Assembly (NCBI GenBank): GCA_946886375.1
Contig: CAMPIL010000051.1
Location: forward strand, 1-14,152
Reading direction: 5' to 3'
Origin: an uncultured Phycisphaerales bacterium
Lineage (GTDB): Bacteria; Planctomycetota; Phycisphaerae; Phycisphaerales; SM1A02
Length of the DNA stretch: 14,152 bases
The first letter of the stretch is position 1. Each line of letters opens with the position of its first letter. A program made the translations under genes and the position numbers. Under the pieces are notes generated by a model, which saw nothing but the letters and a program-made list of their open reading frames with translations, was not told the DNA's origin and did no database searches. Of this stretch, positions 1 to 5,541 are shown piece by piece.

Positions 1-539
1 TAAAACCCCTTGCCGCAGTGAATGCGCAGCGTCAGCAGCGGCCAGCGGTAGTCGATCACCTCAAGCGAATGCACCAGCACAGGCTGCGGTGGCAGTTGAA
101 CATCCTGCCCCTTCCTTGCCATCGCGTAGGCCCGCTTTCCGCCGATCTTCTTCGCGCTGAACGCAGGCGGCTGCTGCATGATGCTGCCGACGAATTGCTC
201 GATGACCCGCTGCACATCCGCGAGCAAGGGAGGATTCGGCACATCGACTTCCGTGCGCTCGCCTGCGAGGTCATCGGTTGTGGTGAATGCGGAAAGGTCG
301 ATTGCTGTTTCGTACCGCTTGTCGGTCGCCATGATCTGGTCAATGACTTTCGTCGCCTTTCCGATCGCCATGACCAGCACGCCGCTGGCCAGCGGGTCCA
401 GCGTCCCTGCGTGGCCGGTCTTGGCGCCGCCGGCTCGCATTCGAACGAAATCCACCACATCCATGGAGGTCATGCGCAAAGGCTTGTCAATGACCATGAC
501 GCCCGAGAGTTCCGTGGATGGCTGCGAGTTCAGATTCAT
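1..539 (-). CDS. truB: tRNA pseudouridine(55) synthase TruB, 3' part cut off by window edge
   Basis: Isomerises U55 to pseudouridine in the T-loop of elongator tRNAs, in the cytoplasm. The reading frame runs leftward from ATG at 537-539 to the window edge (179 complete codons of about 240-310 usual). Residues 11-20 (SGVMVIDKPL-like) are the usual N-terminal strand. GTLDPLASGVL at 45-55 contains the catalytic Asp (D48). QQPPAFSAKKIGGKRAYAMAR at about 122-142 is the second TruB signature, and the CGKGFY at the edge matches the RNA-binding loop that precedes YIR in the family. An in-frame TGA at 555-557 on the same strand excludes a longer N-terminus. No clear Shine-Dalgarno was seen. The gene is divergent from the tRNA genes, so its promoter should lie in 540-637. 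Family assignment is firm; only the C-terminal end is unseen. Confidence 0.95.
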   Translation of the reverse strand, partial: MNLNSQPSTELSGVMVIDKPLRMTSMDVVDFVRMRAGGAKTGHAGTLDPLASGVLVMAIGKATKVIDQIMATDKRYETAIDLSAFTTTDDLAGERTEVDVPNPPLLADVQRVIEQFVGSIMQQPPAFSAKKIGGKRAYAMARKGQDVQLPPQPVLVHSLEVIDYRWPLLTLRIHCGKGF

Positions 540-595
540 GACAAGAACGACAATTCAGGCCAGGCGGCGTCCGACTAGCCTTCATTTTGCAATGC

Positions 596-625
596 TTCGA
601 CCTGCGAGGAGTTTTCGGGTAGACT
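596..625 (+). promoter_or_regulatory. possible promoter for the tRNA-Ser/tRNA-Pro unit
   Basis: TTCGAC at 596-601 and TAGACT at 620-625 are separated by 18 bases and end 12 bases before the tRNA-Ser 5' end. The -10 match is fair and the -35 match is poor. This is inference from position and weak similarity only. Confidence 0.25.
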
Positions 626-637
626 ATGCGATTCACC

Positions 638-726
638 GGACAGGTGTCCGAGTGGCTGAAGGAGCAGCACTGGAAATGCTGTGTGCGGGGTTTCCTGCAC
701 CGTGGGTTCGAATCCCACCCTGTCCG
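638..726 (+). tRNA. tRNA-Ser (anticodon GGA)
   Basis: A full cloverleaf can be folded by eye. The acceptor stem GGACAGG (638-644) pairs with CCTGTCC (719-725), with discriminator G726. The anticodon stem is CAGCA/TGCTG around loop CTGGAAA, with anticodon GGA at 672-674. The T arm is GTGGG-TTCGAAT-CCCAC. A long class II variable arm, GTGCGGG paired with CCTGCAC around a GTTT loop, is what serine tRNAs carry. It reads UCC and UCU codons. The 3' CCA is not encoded. It lies 63 bases before tRNA-Pro and is probably in the same transcript, since the only terminator seen is after tRNA-Pro. Confidence 0.97.
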
Positions 727-789
727 CTCGGGTCAGGCTTGAGAAGTGAGGCTTGAGATCGCCGCAATCCTCAGGTTTCGGGCCTACCA

Positions 790-864
790 CGGGGTGTAGC
801 GCAGCTTGGTTAGCGCGCTTGACTGGGGGTCAAGAGGTCGCGAGTTCGAATCTCGCCACCCCGA
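790..864 (+). tRNA. tRNA-Pro (anticodon GGG)
   Basis: The acceptor stem CGGGGTG (790-796) pairs with CACCCCG (857-863), with discriminator A864. Starting with C is typical of proline tRNAs. The D stem is GCGC/GCGC. The anticodon stem CTTGA/TCAAG surrounds loop CTGGGGG with GGG at 825-827. The T arm is GCGAG-TTCGAAT-CTCGC. It reads CCC (and CCU). No CCA is encoded. Its 3' end plus the next bases (CACCCCGACTGAA, 857-869) recur exactly at 1816-1828, which is the kind of duplication left by integration at a tRNA 3' end. Confidence 0.97.
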
Positions 865-870
865 CTGAAG

Positions 871-903
871 AACCCCGAGATGAATTTTCATTGCGGGGTT
901 TTT
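871..903 (+). terminator. intrinsic terminator after the tRNA genes
   Basis: AACCCCG (871-877) pairs with CGGGGTT (894-900), and the stem runs into TTT at 901-903. The A/T-rich loop can form a smaller inner stem. It starts 7 bases after tRNA-Pro and closes the tRNA transcript. It could also stop the leftward methyltransferase transcript, but the other side has only a weak T-rich tail. Confidence 0.8.
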
Positions 904-964
904 CGTTTGCTGGCGCTGTCGCCGCGGCGGACAGTCCGTGATCGGTGTTTCCGATCAACATTTT

Positions 965-1600
965 TCAGCACGCCGATCGGGCCTTGTGGCTGGTACGACG
1001 AAACCAGAACGCGTGGCCTTGCACGATCGGGCCGATCGGCAGGGGCACGGCCATTTCGCTCTGCTCATGCTTGACGACCTTGAACTCCGGGGCCAGCAGC
1101 CGCACGAGTTGTTCACGGGTTCGGCGCTTGGGCCCAACCGGGCGCCAATCGAGCGCGTGCCTCTTGCCGAAATGCCCAAGGACATAGTCACTTTCAGGGG
1201 CCGCCCATCGCAGGAGCTGCTCCTTGTACCGGCGAAGATCGCCGCCGATCAGTGAATGCAGACAGCCGGAATCGACAATGACATCGAACTGGCCGGATGC
1301 GGTCCAGGTGAGCAGGTCTGCGTTGATCCAATTCACGTGCACGCCTTCCGCTTCGGCACGGGCTTTGGACATCTCAATCGCGCGCGGAATGAAATCCAGC
1401 CCAGTCACTTGGTAGCCCTGCTTGGCCAGCCAAACTGAGAACACGCCTGAGCCACAGCCCAGGTCAAGCGCTCGACCCGGTTTGGCCCGCGCTTCCACAA
1501 CCTCTGGCAGAAAACCATCCGGAGCATCCCGGTGCCAGGGAAGGTCCTTCGGGGTTTTTGCCCTCCGGTAGAACATTTCCTGCATCTGCCGGATGAACAT
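965..1600 (-). CDS. class I SAM-dependent methyltransferase (small, TPMT/TehB-like)
   Basis: A 211-residue soluble protein with a Rossmann-fold methyltransferase core. Motif I is ALDLGCGSG at residues 44-52, the acidic residue of motif II is D69 in VTGLDF, NAD at 93-95 is motif III, and FDVIVDSGCLHSL at 105-117 is motif IV. The N-terminal TPKDLPWH resembles the lid of thiopurine- or tellurite-type small-molecule methyltransferases, but the substrate cannot be read from sequence. The ATG at 1598-1600 is preceded by a perfect Shine-Dalgarno AGGAGG (complement of 1606-1611) with 5 bases of spacing, which fixes the start. It stands alone between the tRNA terminator and a second copy of the tRNA-Pro 3' end, so it may be cargo of a small integrated element. 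The 215 bases upstream (1601-1815) hold no gene and no promoter I can defend. Confidence 0.88.
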   Translation of the reverse strand: MFIRQMQEMFYRRAKTPKDLPWHRDAPDGFLPEVVEARAKPGRALDLGCGSGVFSVWLAKQGYQVTGLDFIPRAIEMSKARAEAEGVHVNWINADLLTWTASGQFDVIVDSGCLHSLIGGDLRRYKEQLLRWAAPESDYVLGHFGKRHALDWRPVGPKRRTREQLVRLLAPEFKVVKHEQSEMAVPLPIGPIVQGHAFWFRRTSHKARSAC

Positions 1601-1815
1601 CAGATCCTCCTGACTTCGTGATTCTTCTCCCCGAGGCCGCGCCCGAGTTCACGCAGTATCTGGAATGAGCTGATGATCGTCGGACACATAGGCGGAAAGT
1701 GTACGGCAAGTTCGAGCTGGTTTCGCTGTGCTTGGGCGTCTTGTGCCCAGCAGTCGGCGAATACCCGGTTTCCAATCCTCGACTCCCTCCAGAAAAAGTT
1801 CAATTGGAGTCCAGT

Positions 1816-1828
1816 CACCCCGACTGAA
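1816..1828 (+). repeat. exact copy of the tRNA-Pro 3' end (possible attachment-site remnant)
   Basis: CACCCCGACTGAA is identical to 857-869, which comprises the 3' acceptor strand of tRNA-Pro, its discriminator base and five bases beyond. Both copies are followed within a few bases by an AACCCC-type terminator hairpin. The rest of a tRNA is absent before 1816: no matching 5' acceptor strand or anticodon arm was found in 1700-1815. The two copies enclose about 950 bases carrying only the methyltransferase gene. Known integrative elements leave such tRNA 3'-end duplications. No integrase is visible here, so the element would be a remnant or mobilised in trans. Confidence 0.6.
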
Positions 1829-1830
1829 CG

Positions 1831-1859
1831 AAACCCCTGCGATTGCGGGGGTTTTGTGT
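1831..1859 (+). terminator. intrinsic terminator hairpin
   Basis: AAACCCCTGC (1831-1840) pairs with GCGGGGGTTT (1845-1854) around a GATT tetraloop. It forms a 10-bp stem with one T-G wobble, followed by a T-rich tail. It directly follows the tRNA-Pro 3'-end copy and therefore seems to terminate nothing present now. It may be the terminator of a former tRNA copy. Confidence 0.7.
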
Positions 1860-1957
1860 TTCCCCTTCCGGGGGCGGGGCTAACTTCCTTCCCCGAATCG
1901 GCTCACGCAGCCGCATGCTTCACTGAAAGGCCGAAAAACGCTGCCGACGGTGCCTCA

Positions 1958-2146
1958 GCGCAGGATTTCGGCGTGCTGGCGCAGGAGCTGAACACACCAG
2001 CGCAGGGTCTGAGAGCGCCAGCGCATGGTCTGGGCGTGCTGGCTCAGATGCTGGACACGCTGGCGCACAGATTGCGTGGGCCAGCGCGTGGGCTGATCAT
2101 GCTGGCGCATGGGCTGTTCGTGCAGGCGCAGGGTTTGGCCATGAGA
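1958..2146. repeat. 21-bp tandem repeat array, block A (9 units)
   Basis: Nine consecutive units start at 1958, 1979, 2000, 2021, 2042, 2063, 2084, 2105 and 2126. Each begins GCGCA or a close variant (GCTCA, GCGCG), is usually followed by a GGNCTG-like stretch, and ends in a variable part often closing with GCTG or GCCA. Read in one plus-strand frame it would give heptads such as VLAQELN, TPAQGLR and APAHGLG. The same unit lacks stops in other frames too, so openness is no proof of coding. The array follows a terminator and no start codon with a good ribosome site precedes it. I treat it as probably non-coding repeat DNA. Confidence 0.85.
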
Positions 2147-2171
2147 ACTTGGCCGTGGAAATTGTGATGTT

Positions 2172-2696
2172 GCGCTGGGATGGTGAATGATCGCGCTGCG
2201 AACGTGTCGTGTCGAGCCGCGATTGTGTCATGGCGCGAGGCGAATCTGTCGTGATGCGCTGCCCAAATGTGTGGAGACGCGTTGAAAGATTCATAGAGCG
2301 CGAGGAATCTTTGGTAGAGCGCAAGGAATCGTCCGCGGAGCGCGATGAATCGTTCGCAGATCGCGAGGAATCTGCTGCGGAGTGCGAGAAATATGCTGCG
2401 GCGCGCGAGGAATCGTCCGCAAACCGCGATGATTCTTTCGCAAAGCGCGAGGAATCTGATTCAGAGCGCGAAGAATCTGCTTCAAAGCGCGAGGAATGCA
2501 TCGCGGAGCGCGAGGAACCGTTCCAATCGCGAGTGGCATCGGGCCGATCGCATGCTCAATCACTCACGCAGCACAATGCACGGTGCAAATGGCGAATGGA
2601 TGCGCGGCAATGGCAAGTAGCACGTTGGTTTGTGCGAATGCGGCAATTGCGGATGCGAATGCGCTGCGGAGCAATAACAATGGCACGCGTCCGGGC
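2172..2696. repeat. 21-bp tandem repeat array, block B (25 units in unbroken phase)
   Basis: Counting from 2172 in steps of 21, almost every step to 2676 lands on GCG, GCA or a one-base variant. Units from 2298 to 2508 share the core GCGCGAGGAATC followed by nine variable bases, often ending TCGCAGA-like. Units from 2592 to 2655 instead begin GCGAATG or GCAAGT. No insertion or deletion disturbs the phase across about 525 bases, although the sequence drifts strongly. Block A lies 4 bases out of phase with block B, across 25 bases (2147-2171). All three plus frames and the minus frames are partly open through the array, as expected of a stop-poor 21-base unit. In the plus frame the core reads as a heptad like ERDESFA. 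No convincing gene boundary supports translation. This stretch has no other recognisable feature. Confidence 0.88.
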
Positions 2697-2779
2697 CGAA
2701 GCGAATGAAGAAACCCCGCAAGCAGAAGGGCAGCTCCCCGCCTGCCTGATTCTGGCCCTTCAGCTGATACACTGGCGGC

Positions 2780-3403
2780 ATGGTCGAGGTCAGAAGAGTC
2801 CGCGTTGGCGAAGACCGAGACGTGATCGATCCGAAGCGCCTTGGCCCCTCAAGGCGGCCCGGCGATCGCATGGTCACTTGGCTCGTAGCGGCATTCGTTT
2901 GCGTTGCGGTTCTAGTACTCGGCTTGGCTATCGCGCGATCACGGATGACACGTTCATCCGATCCCAACTTGATCGCCGAAACGCGAGCGGCGCAGGCCGA
3001 TCACGGCTTCCGAGTTGTCCGAATCAAGGATGGGGACACGATCGTCATCGTCGGCCAAGACAACATCGACTTGGAACTACGGCTTGCTGGCATCGACGCG
3101 CCCGAGAGAGACCAACCGTTTGGCGCTGAGGCCGCGACCTTTCTCGAAAGCCTGCTCAGTGGGCAGACCGTCCACCTCGACAACGTAGAGCGCGAGAAGT
3201 ACGGACGGGTTCTCGCCAACGTATACCTTGGATCGCGCTGGGTTGATCTCGAGCTTGTGCAGCATGGATGTGCCTGGGTCTATCCCAATACCGATTCAAG
3301 AGCCTTGCGCGATGCGGAGGCGAAGGCGCGTACAGAAAGGACCGGACTTTGGTCACTCGACTCGCCGACTCCGCCCTGGGAATGGCGCAAGACGGGGGAA
3401 TGA
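2780..3403 (+). CDS. membrane-anchored staphylococcal-nuclease-like (thermonuclease) protein
   Basis: A 207-residue protein. Residues 1-30 are basic, 31-52 (MVTWLVAAFV...) form one membrane helix, and 77-192 form an SNase (OB-fold) domain. Catalytic and metal positions of S. aureus nuclease are all present: DGDT at 84-87, R101 in LRLAG, D106 and E109 in GIDAPE, and R143 in YGR. The C-terminal AKARTERTGLW is also typical of the family. The predicted role is a Ca-dependent phosphodiesterase on DNA or RNA, tethered with the domain probably outside the cytoplasm (positive N-terminus inside). The start at 2780 lacks a clear Shine-Dalgarno. ATG at 2870, immediately before the helix, is an alternative and would make a signal-peptide-like N-terminus. 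The stop is one base away from the next ATG, so the following gene is probably co-translated. Base composition is less GC-rich than in the pilus genes. Confidence 0.88.
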   Translation: MVEVRRVRVGEDRDVIDPKRLGPSRRPGDRMVTWLVAAFVCVAVLVLGLAIARSRMTRSSDPNLIAETRAAQADHGFRVVRIKDGDTIVIVGQDNIDLELRLAGIDAPERDQPFGAEAATFLESLLSGQTVHLDNVEREKYGRVLANVYLGSRWVDLELVQHGCAWVYPNTDSRALRDAEAKARTERTGLWSLDSPTPPWEWRKTGE

Positions 3404-3404
3404 C

Positions 3405-4514
3405 ATGAGCGGCGCAACAGCGTACGGGCGAGCTAGCGATTTCATTCGCAATGAGTTTTTCAATCTTGACTACACCGCGTTATCAAAGGTGATGAGGCTC
3501 TATGAGCGCGAGTACGGAACCGGCGCGTACAACTATCTGATGCGCACTTTTCACAAGTGGCGCCGGGGATACGTCGGAATGTCGGGACAGACACAATACA
3601 GAATCCTCCATTGTGTTCCGAGATTCCTATCTCCCGAAAAGCAGTTCACGATTCTCAGCTTCTACATACCGGAGTACATGAAGCAGCTCGTTGAGGCGTC
3701 GCGCATTCCGACCATGACGATCGATGTCGTACCTTCGGCGTTTGCCAATGCTGCGAAACGATGTCAAGAGACCGAGCCAAAGCTGGACTGGTTCGTTAGC
3801 GGTGTGTTTTCCGACGAGGAGATCGCTGCGTTTACAGATGTTGCGCGATACACAGTACTTGATCGCTTGTACCGTTTATATGCAGCGGTCCGACTTGACC
3901 TCGCAACTGCAACACATCATCTTGCCGGGGTTGATGCCAAGATCGTGATGCGCTATCGCGTTGACGAACTTGGAGGGTTGATCGTATTGAACGGCGTCGT
4001 TCCAAGTCTCCCAGCGACATCGTTTCACATGCCGCCTATGCCCGAATTGGTCGTCGCCAACCGACAGCAGTACGAAAGACTTCTGCTCGATCACCATTGC
4101 GAGATGATCGTTGAGCAAGAGGCACAACAGGCACGACATGCTGTCGCCCGCGTCGACCTCTCGATTCTCGAAAACGCCATCGCTTCAGTGTCGAAAGCCG
4201 AGTCATTGGAGACCAGCTTTCAGGCTCGCGGAGCGGGTGGCACGTTTGAGGGTTCGGTTTCTCGGAAAAACCTGCCAGTACTTAAGGCTCAACTTGTCGG
4301 TAGAATGCTGGTGGCAGTGCTGTGCAGTGTTGCTGCAGTTGCCGGAATCGTCGGTCTCTCCACATCGAAAAAACTCAGCGAATGGATTCCCTGTTCAATT
4401 TTGCCCGCGTTGATGCTCTTTTCGGTGGTTTGGTCGTGGAGCATCGAAAAATATCGAGAGGTTCGTGACTATGAACGAGGACAATCAACGAGGTTTGCGA
4501 AGACTCGACATTGA
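3405..4514 (+). CDS. unrecognised 369-residue protein with two C-terminal membrane helices
   Basis: I do not recognise this family. ATG at 3405 is chosen because GGGGGA (3394-3399) lies 5 bases upstream and the gene begins one base after the nuclease stop; the frame is open further upstream only inside the nuclease gene. Residues 1-295 are soluble and rich in Tyr, Arg and Leu, with a predicted helical N-terminus (SDFIRNEFFNLDY...). Two hydrophobic helices follow at about 299-318 and 327-346, then a charged tail to 369. The arrangement places the large N-domain and the tail on the same membrane face. Before the first helix is a Gly/Ser segment (ARGAGGTFEGSVS). The last 44 bases overlap the next gene from its preferred ATG. 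Third codon positions are often A/T, unlike the downstream operon: 3601-3660 is about 47 percent GC against about 68 percent at 10021-10080. This suggests acquisition by transfer. Confidence 0.8.
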   Translation: MSGATAYGRASDFIRNEFFNLDYTALSKVMRLYEREYGTGAYNYLMRTFHKWRRGYVGMSGQTQYRILHCVPRFLSPEKQFTILSFYIPEYMKQLVEASRIPTMTIDVVPSAFANAAKRCQETEPKLDWFVSGVFSDEEIAAFTDVARYTVLDRLYRLYAAVRLDLATATHHLAGVDAKIVMRYRVDELGGLIVLNGVVPSLPATSFHMPPMPELVVANRQQYERLLLDHHCEMIVEQEAQQARHAVARVDLSILENAIASVSKAESLETSFQARGAGGTFEGSVSRKNLPVLKAQLVGRMLVAVLCSVAAVAGIVGLSTSKKLSEWIPCSILPALMLFSVVWSWSIEKYREVRDYERGQSTRFAKTRH

Positions 4515-4848
4515 ACAGCAGCTTCCGGTTGGCTTTGAGAAGCTTCCCGAGGAGGATCAGCGCGCCCTGTTGCGACGCATGAGCGAAAAGCACGTGGATG
4601 TCATGGCCGATGCGGCGCGCGCGGTGCTAAAGAGCCGAACCGCTGAGAACGACCTGCACGTTCACAACGAGAACGTGGCGCGACTCGACCACGAACGCAA
4701 AATCTACTCTAGCAAGGTCACGGCTGAGACCGGATCAGGGAAGATCGACATGCAGGTGCGGGGTGGCGATACTCGATTCATCGTGCCCATCCTGGTCGTG
4801 ATTGGTGTGATTCTCTTGGCGCTAATCGCCATCTTCGCGCTGCGATAG
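4471..4848 (+). CDS. unrecognised 125-residue tail-anchored membrane protein
   Basis: No family recognised. Residues 1-80 are charged and probably helical (PEEDQRALLRRMSEKH and similar). A Gly-containing linker (ETGSGKIDMQVRGGD, 86-100) leads to one C-terminal membrane helix at 103-124, so the bulk should sit in the cytoplasm. ATG at 4471 is preferred because GAGAGG at 4456-4461 is 9 bases upstream. A GTG at 4465 would add two residues but leaves too little spacing. It overlaps the preceding gene by 44 bases, which implies co-expression and possibly a physical partnership of the two membrane proteins. The helix resembles a holin or tail anchor only in general form. Confidence 0.78.
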   Translation: MNEDNQRGLRRLDIEQQLPVGFEKLPEEDQRALLRRMSEKHVDVMADAARAVLKSRTAENDLHVHNENVARLDHERKIYSSKVTAETGSGKIDMQVRGGDTRFIVPILVVIGVILLALIAIFALR

Positions 4849-4853
4849 GCGGT

Positions 4854-4868
4854 CCGCCGATATGGCGG
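4854..4868. terminator. weak hairpin between convergent genes
   Basis: CCGCC (4854-4858) pairs with GGCGG (4864-4868) around GATAT, followed loosely by CTCTTTC. It sits in the 71-base gap between the convergent cassette and the PGPGW gene, where a terminator is expected. The stem is short and the T tract is poor, so this is only a candidate. Confidence 0.25.
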
Positions 4869-4919
4869 CCAGCTCTTTCATCTTCTGCCTGTCGTCCTCC
4901 CAATGCACGGCACTCACCC

Positions 4920-5330
4920 CTATCGCACTTGCAGCGGCGGGCGGCCAGCGCGGCGGCGGAGCCAGTTGAGCGGACGACTGATCGCAGGACGCGATATCAG
5001 CCACCGCTCGAACTTGTACTTGCCGGGAAAATCTATCAGCATGAAGCCCACCAGCATCGTGAGCAGGCCCTGCCCCGGCAGCACCAGCATTGCAAGGCCC
5101 GCGATCATCAGCACGATTCCCAGCAGGTTTTTCCCAACGAGAATCACCGCCCGCAGGACCGCATGCTGATTGGCGAATCGACTGGGCGGCCGCTGCTCGT
5201 GGCTGAAATAGTCCGGACGAATTCGAACGATCAGCGCGGGAATGATGAACAGGCTCGCAATGAAGATCAGGGCCGATGCGCCGGCGAGCCACCACAGCAG
5301 CGTCTCATACTCGTTCAGCCATTCGCGCAT
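4920..5330 (-). CDS. PGPGW-type transmembrane protein
   Basis: A 136-residue inner-membrane protein of unknown function. Hydrophobic helices are at about 11-37, 61-82 and 82-99. The LVLPGQGLLTMLVGFMLIDF region (82-101) with LPGQG matches the PGPG-type loop that names the family, and the following FPGKYKFERWL and RAGRPPL motifs are also usual for it. ATG at 5328-5330 is preferred: GGGAG (complement of 5340-5344) lies 9 bases upstream and the protein then begins just before the first helix. An upstream ATG at 5390 would add 20 polar residues. It is divergent from the desaturase, with 211 bases between them in which I see no firm promoter. Role is unknown beyond being a small membrane protein. 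Confidence 0.82.
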   Translation of the reverse strand: MREWLNEYETLLWWLAGASALIFIASLFIIPALIVRIRPDYFSHEQRPPSRFANQHAVLRAVILVGKNLLGIVLMIAGLAMLVLPGQGLLTMLVGFMLIDFPGKYKFERWLISRPAISRPLNWLRRRAGRPPLQVR

Positions 5331-5541
5331 TGCGATGTGCTCCCACTCGTCTGTTTGAGTGTAGGAGCGTCTGTGGCGAAGCCGTGCCAAGCACCTGGAT
5401 GGGACTTGTGAAGCAGTCCATCATTTTGGATCGCCGCTGTATTGATGAATGCGCCTATGATCGAAGACCTTCGCTCGGTTTGCGGTTTGCCCTCTCAAGG
5501 GGACTGCTCCCTCGCGATTCACCTTCACGCAGGGAGCATGC

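Noticed and set aside
18..756. Two plus-strand open frames opposite truB, one running through tRNA-Ser
   Set aside because: truB on the minus strand is certain, and the frame reaching 756 crosses the tRNA-Ser gene; neither shows a domain.
735..758. AGGCTTGAGA direct repeat between the two tRNA genes
   Set aside because: Only 10 bases twice, in a short spacer, with no further structure; could be chance or minor slippage.
1700..1828. A second intact tRNA-Pro ending at the 1816-1828 repeat
   Set aside because: No matching 5' acceptor strand, D arm, anticodon arm or proper T arm could be found upstream; only the 3' end is shared.
1673..2167. Plus-strand 164-codon frame with VLAQELN-type heptads
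   Set aside because: It begins upstream of the tRNA-end copy, reads through a terminator hairpin, and its heptads come from the 21-bp DNA period. No ribosome site or conserved N-terminus.
2298..2528. CRISPR array
   Set aside because: Repeat plus variable part totals only 21 bases, repeats are degenerate, and no cas genes are present.
2726..2760. AAGGGC/GCCCTT inverted repeat as a terminator before the nuclease gene
   Set aside because: Loop of 23 bases and no T tract on either side.
2209..3129. Plus-strand 306-codon frame with ERDESFA-type heptads, and matching open minus-strand frames
   Set aside because: Several frames on both strands are open through the array because the 21-base unit lacks stops. 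This frame continues out of phase deep into the nuclease gene.
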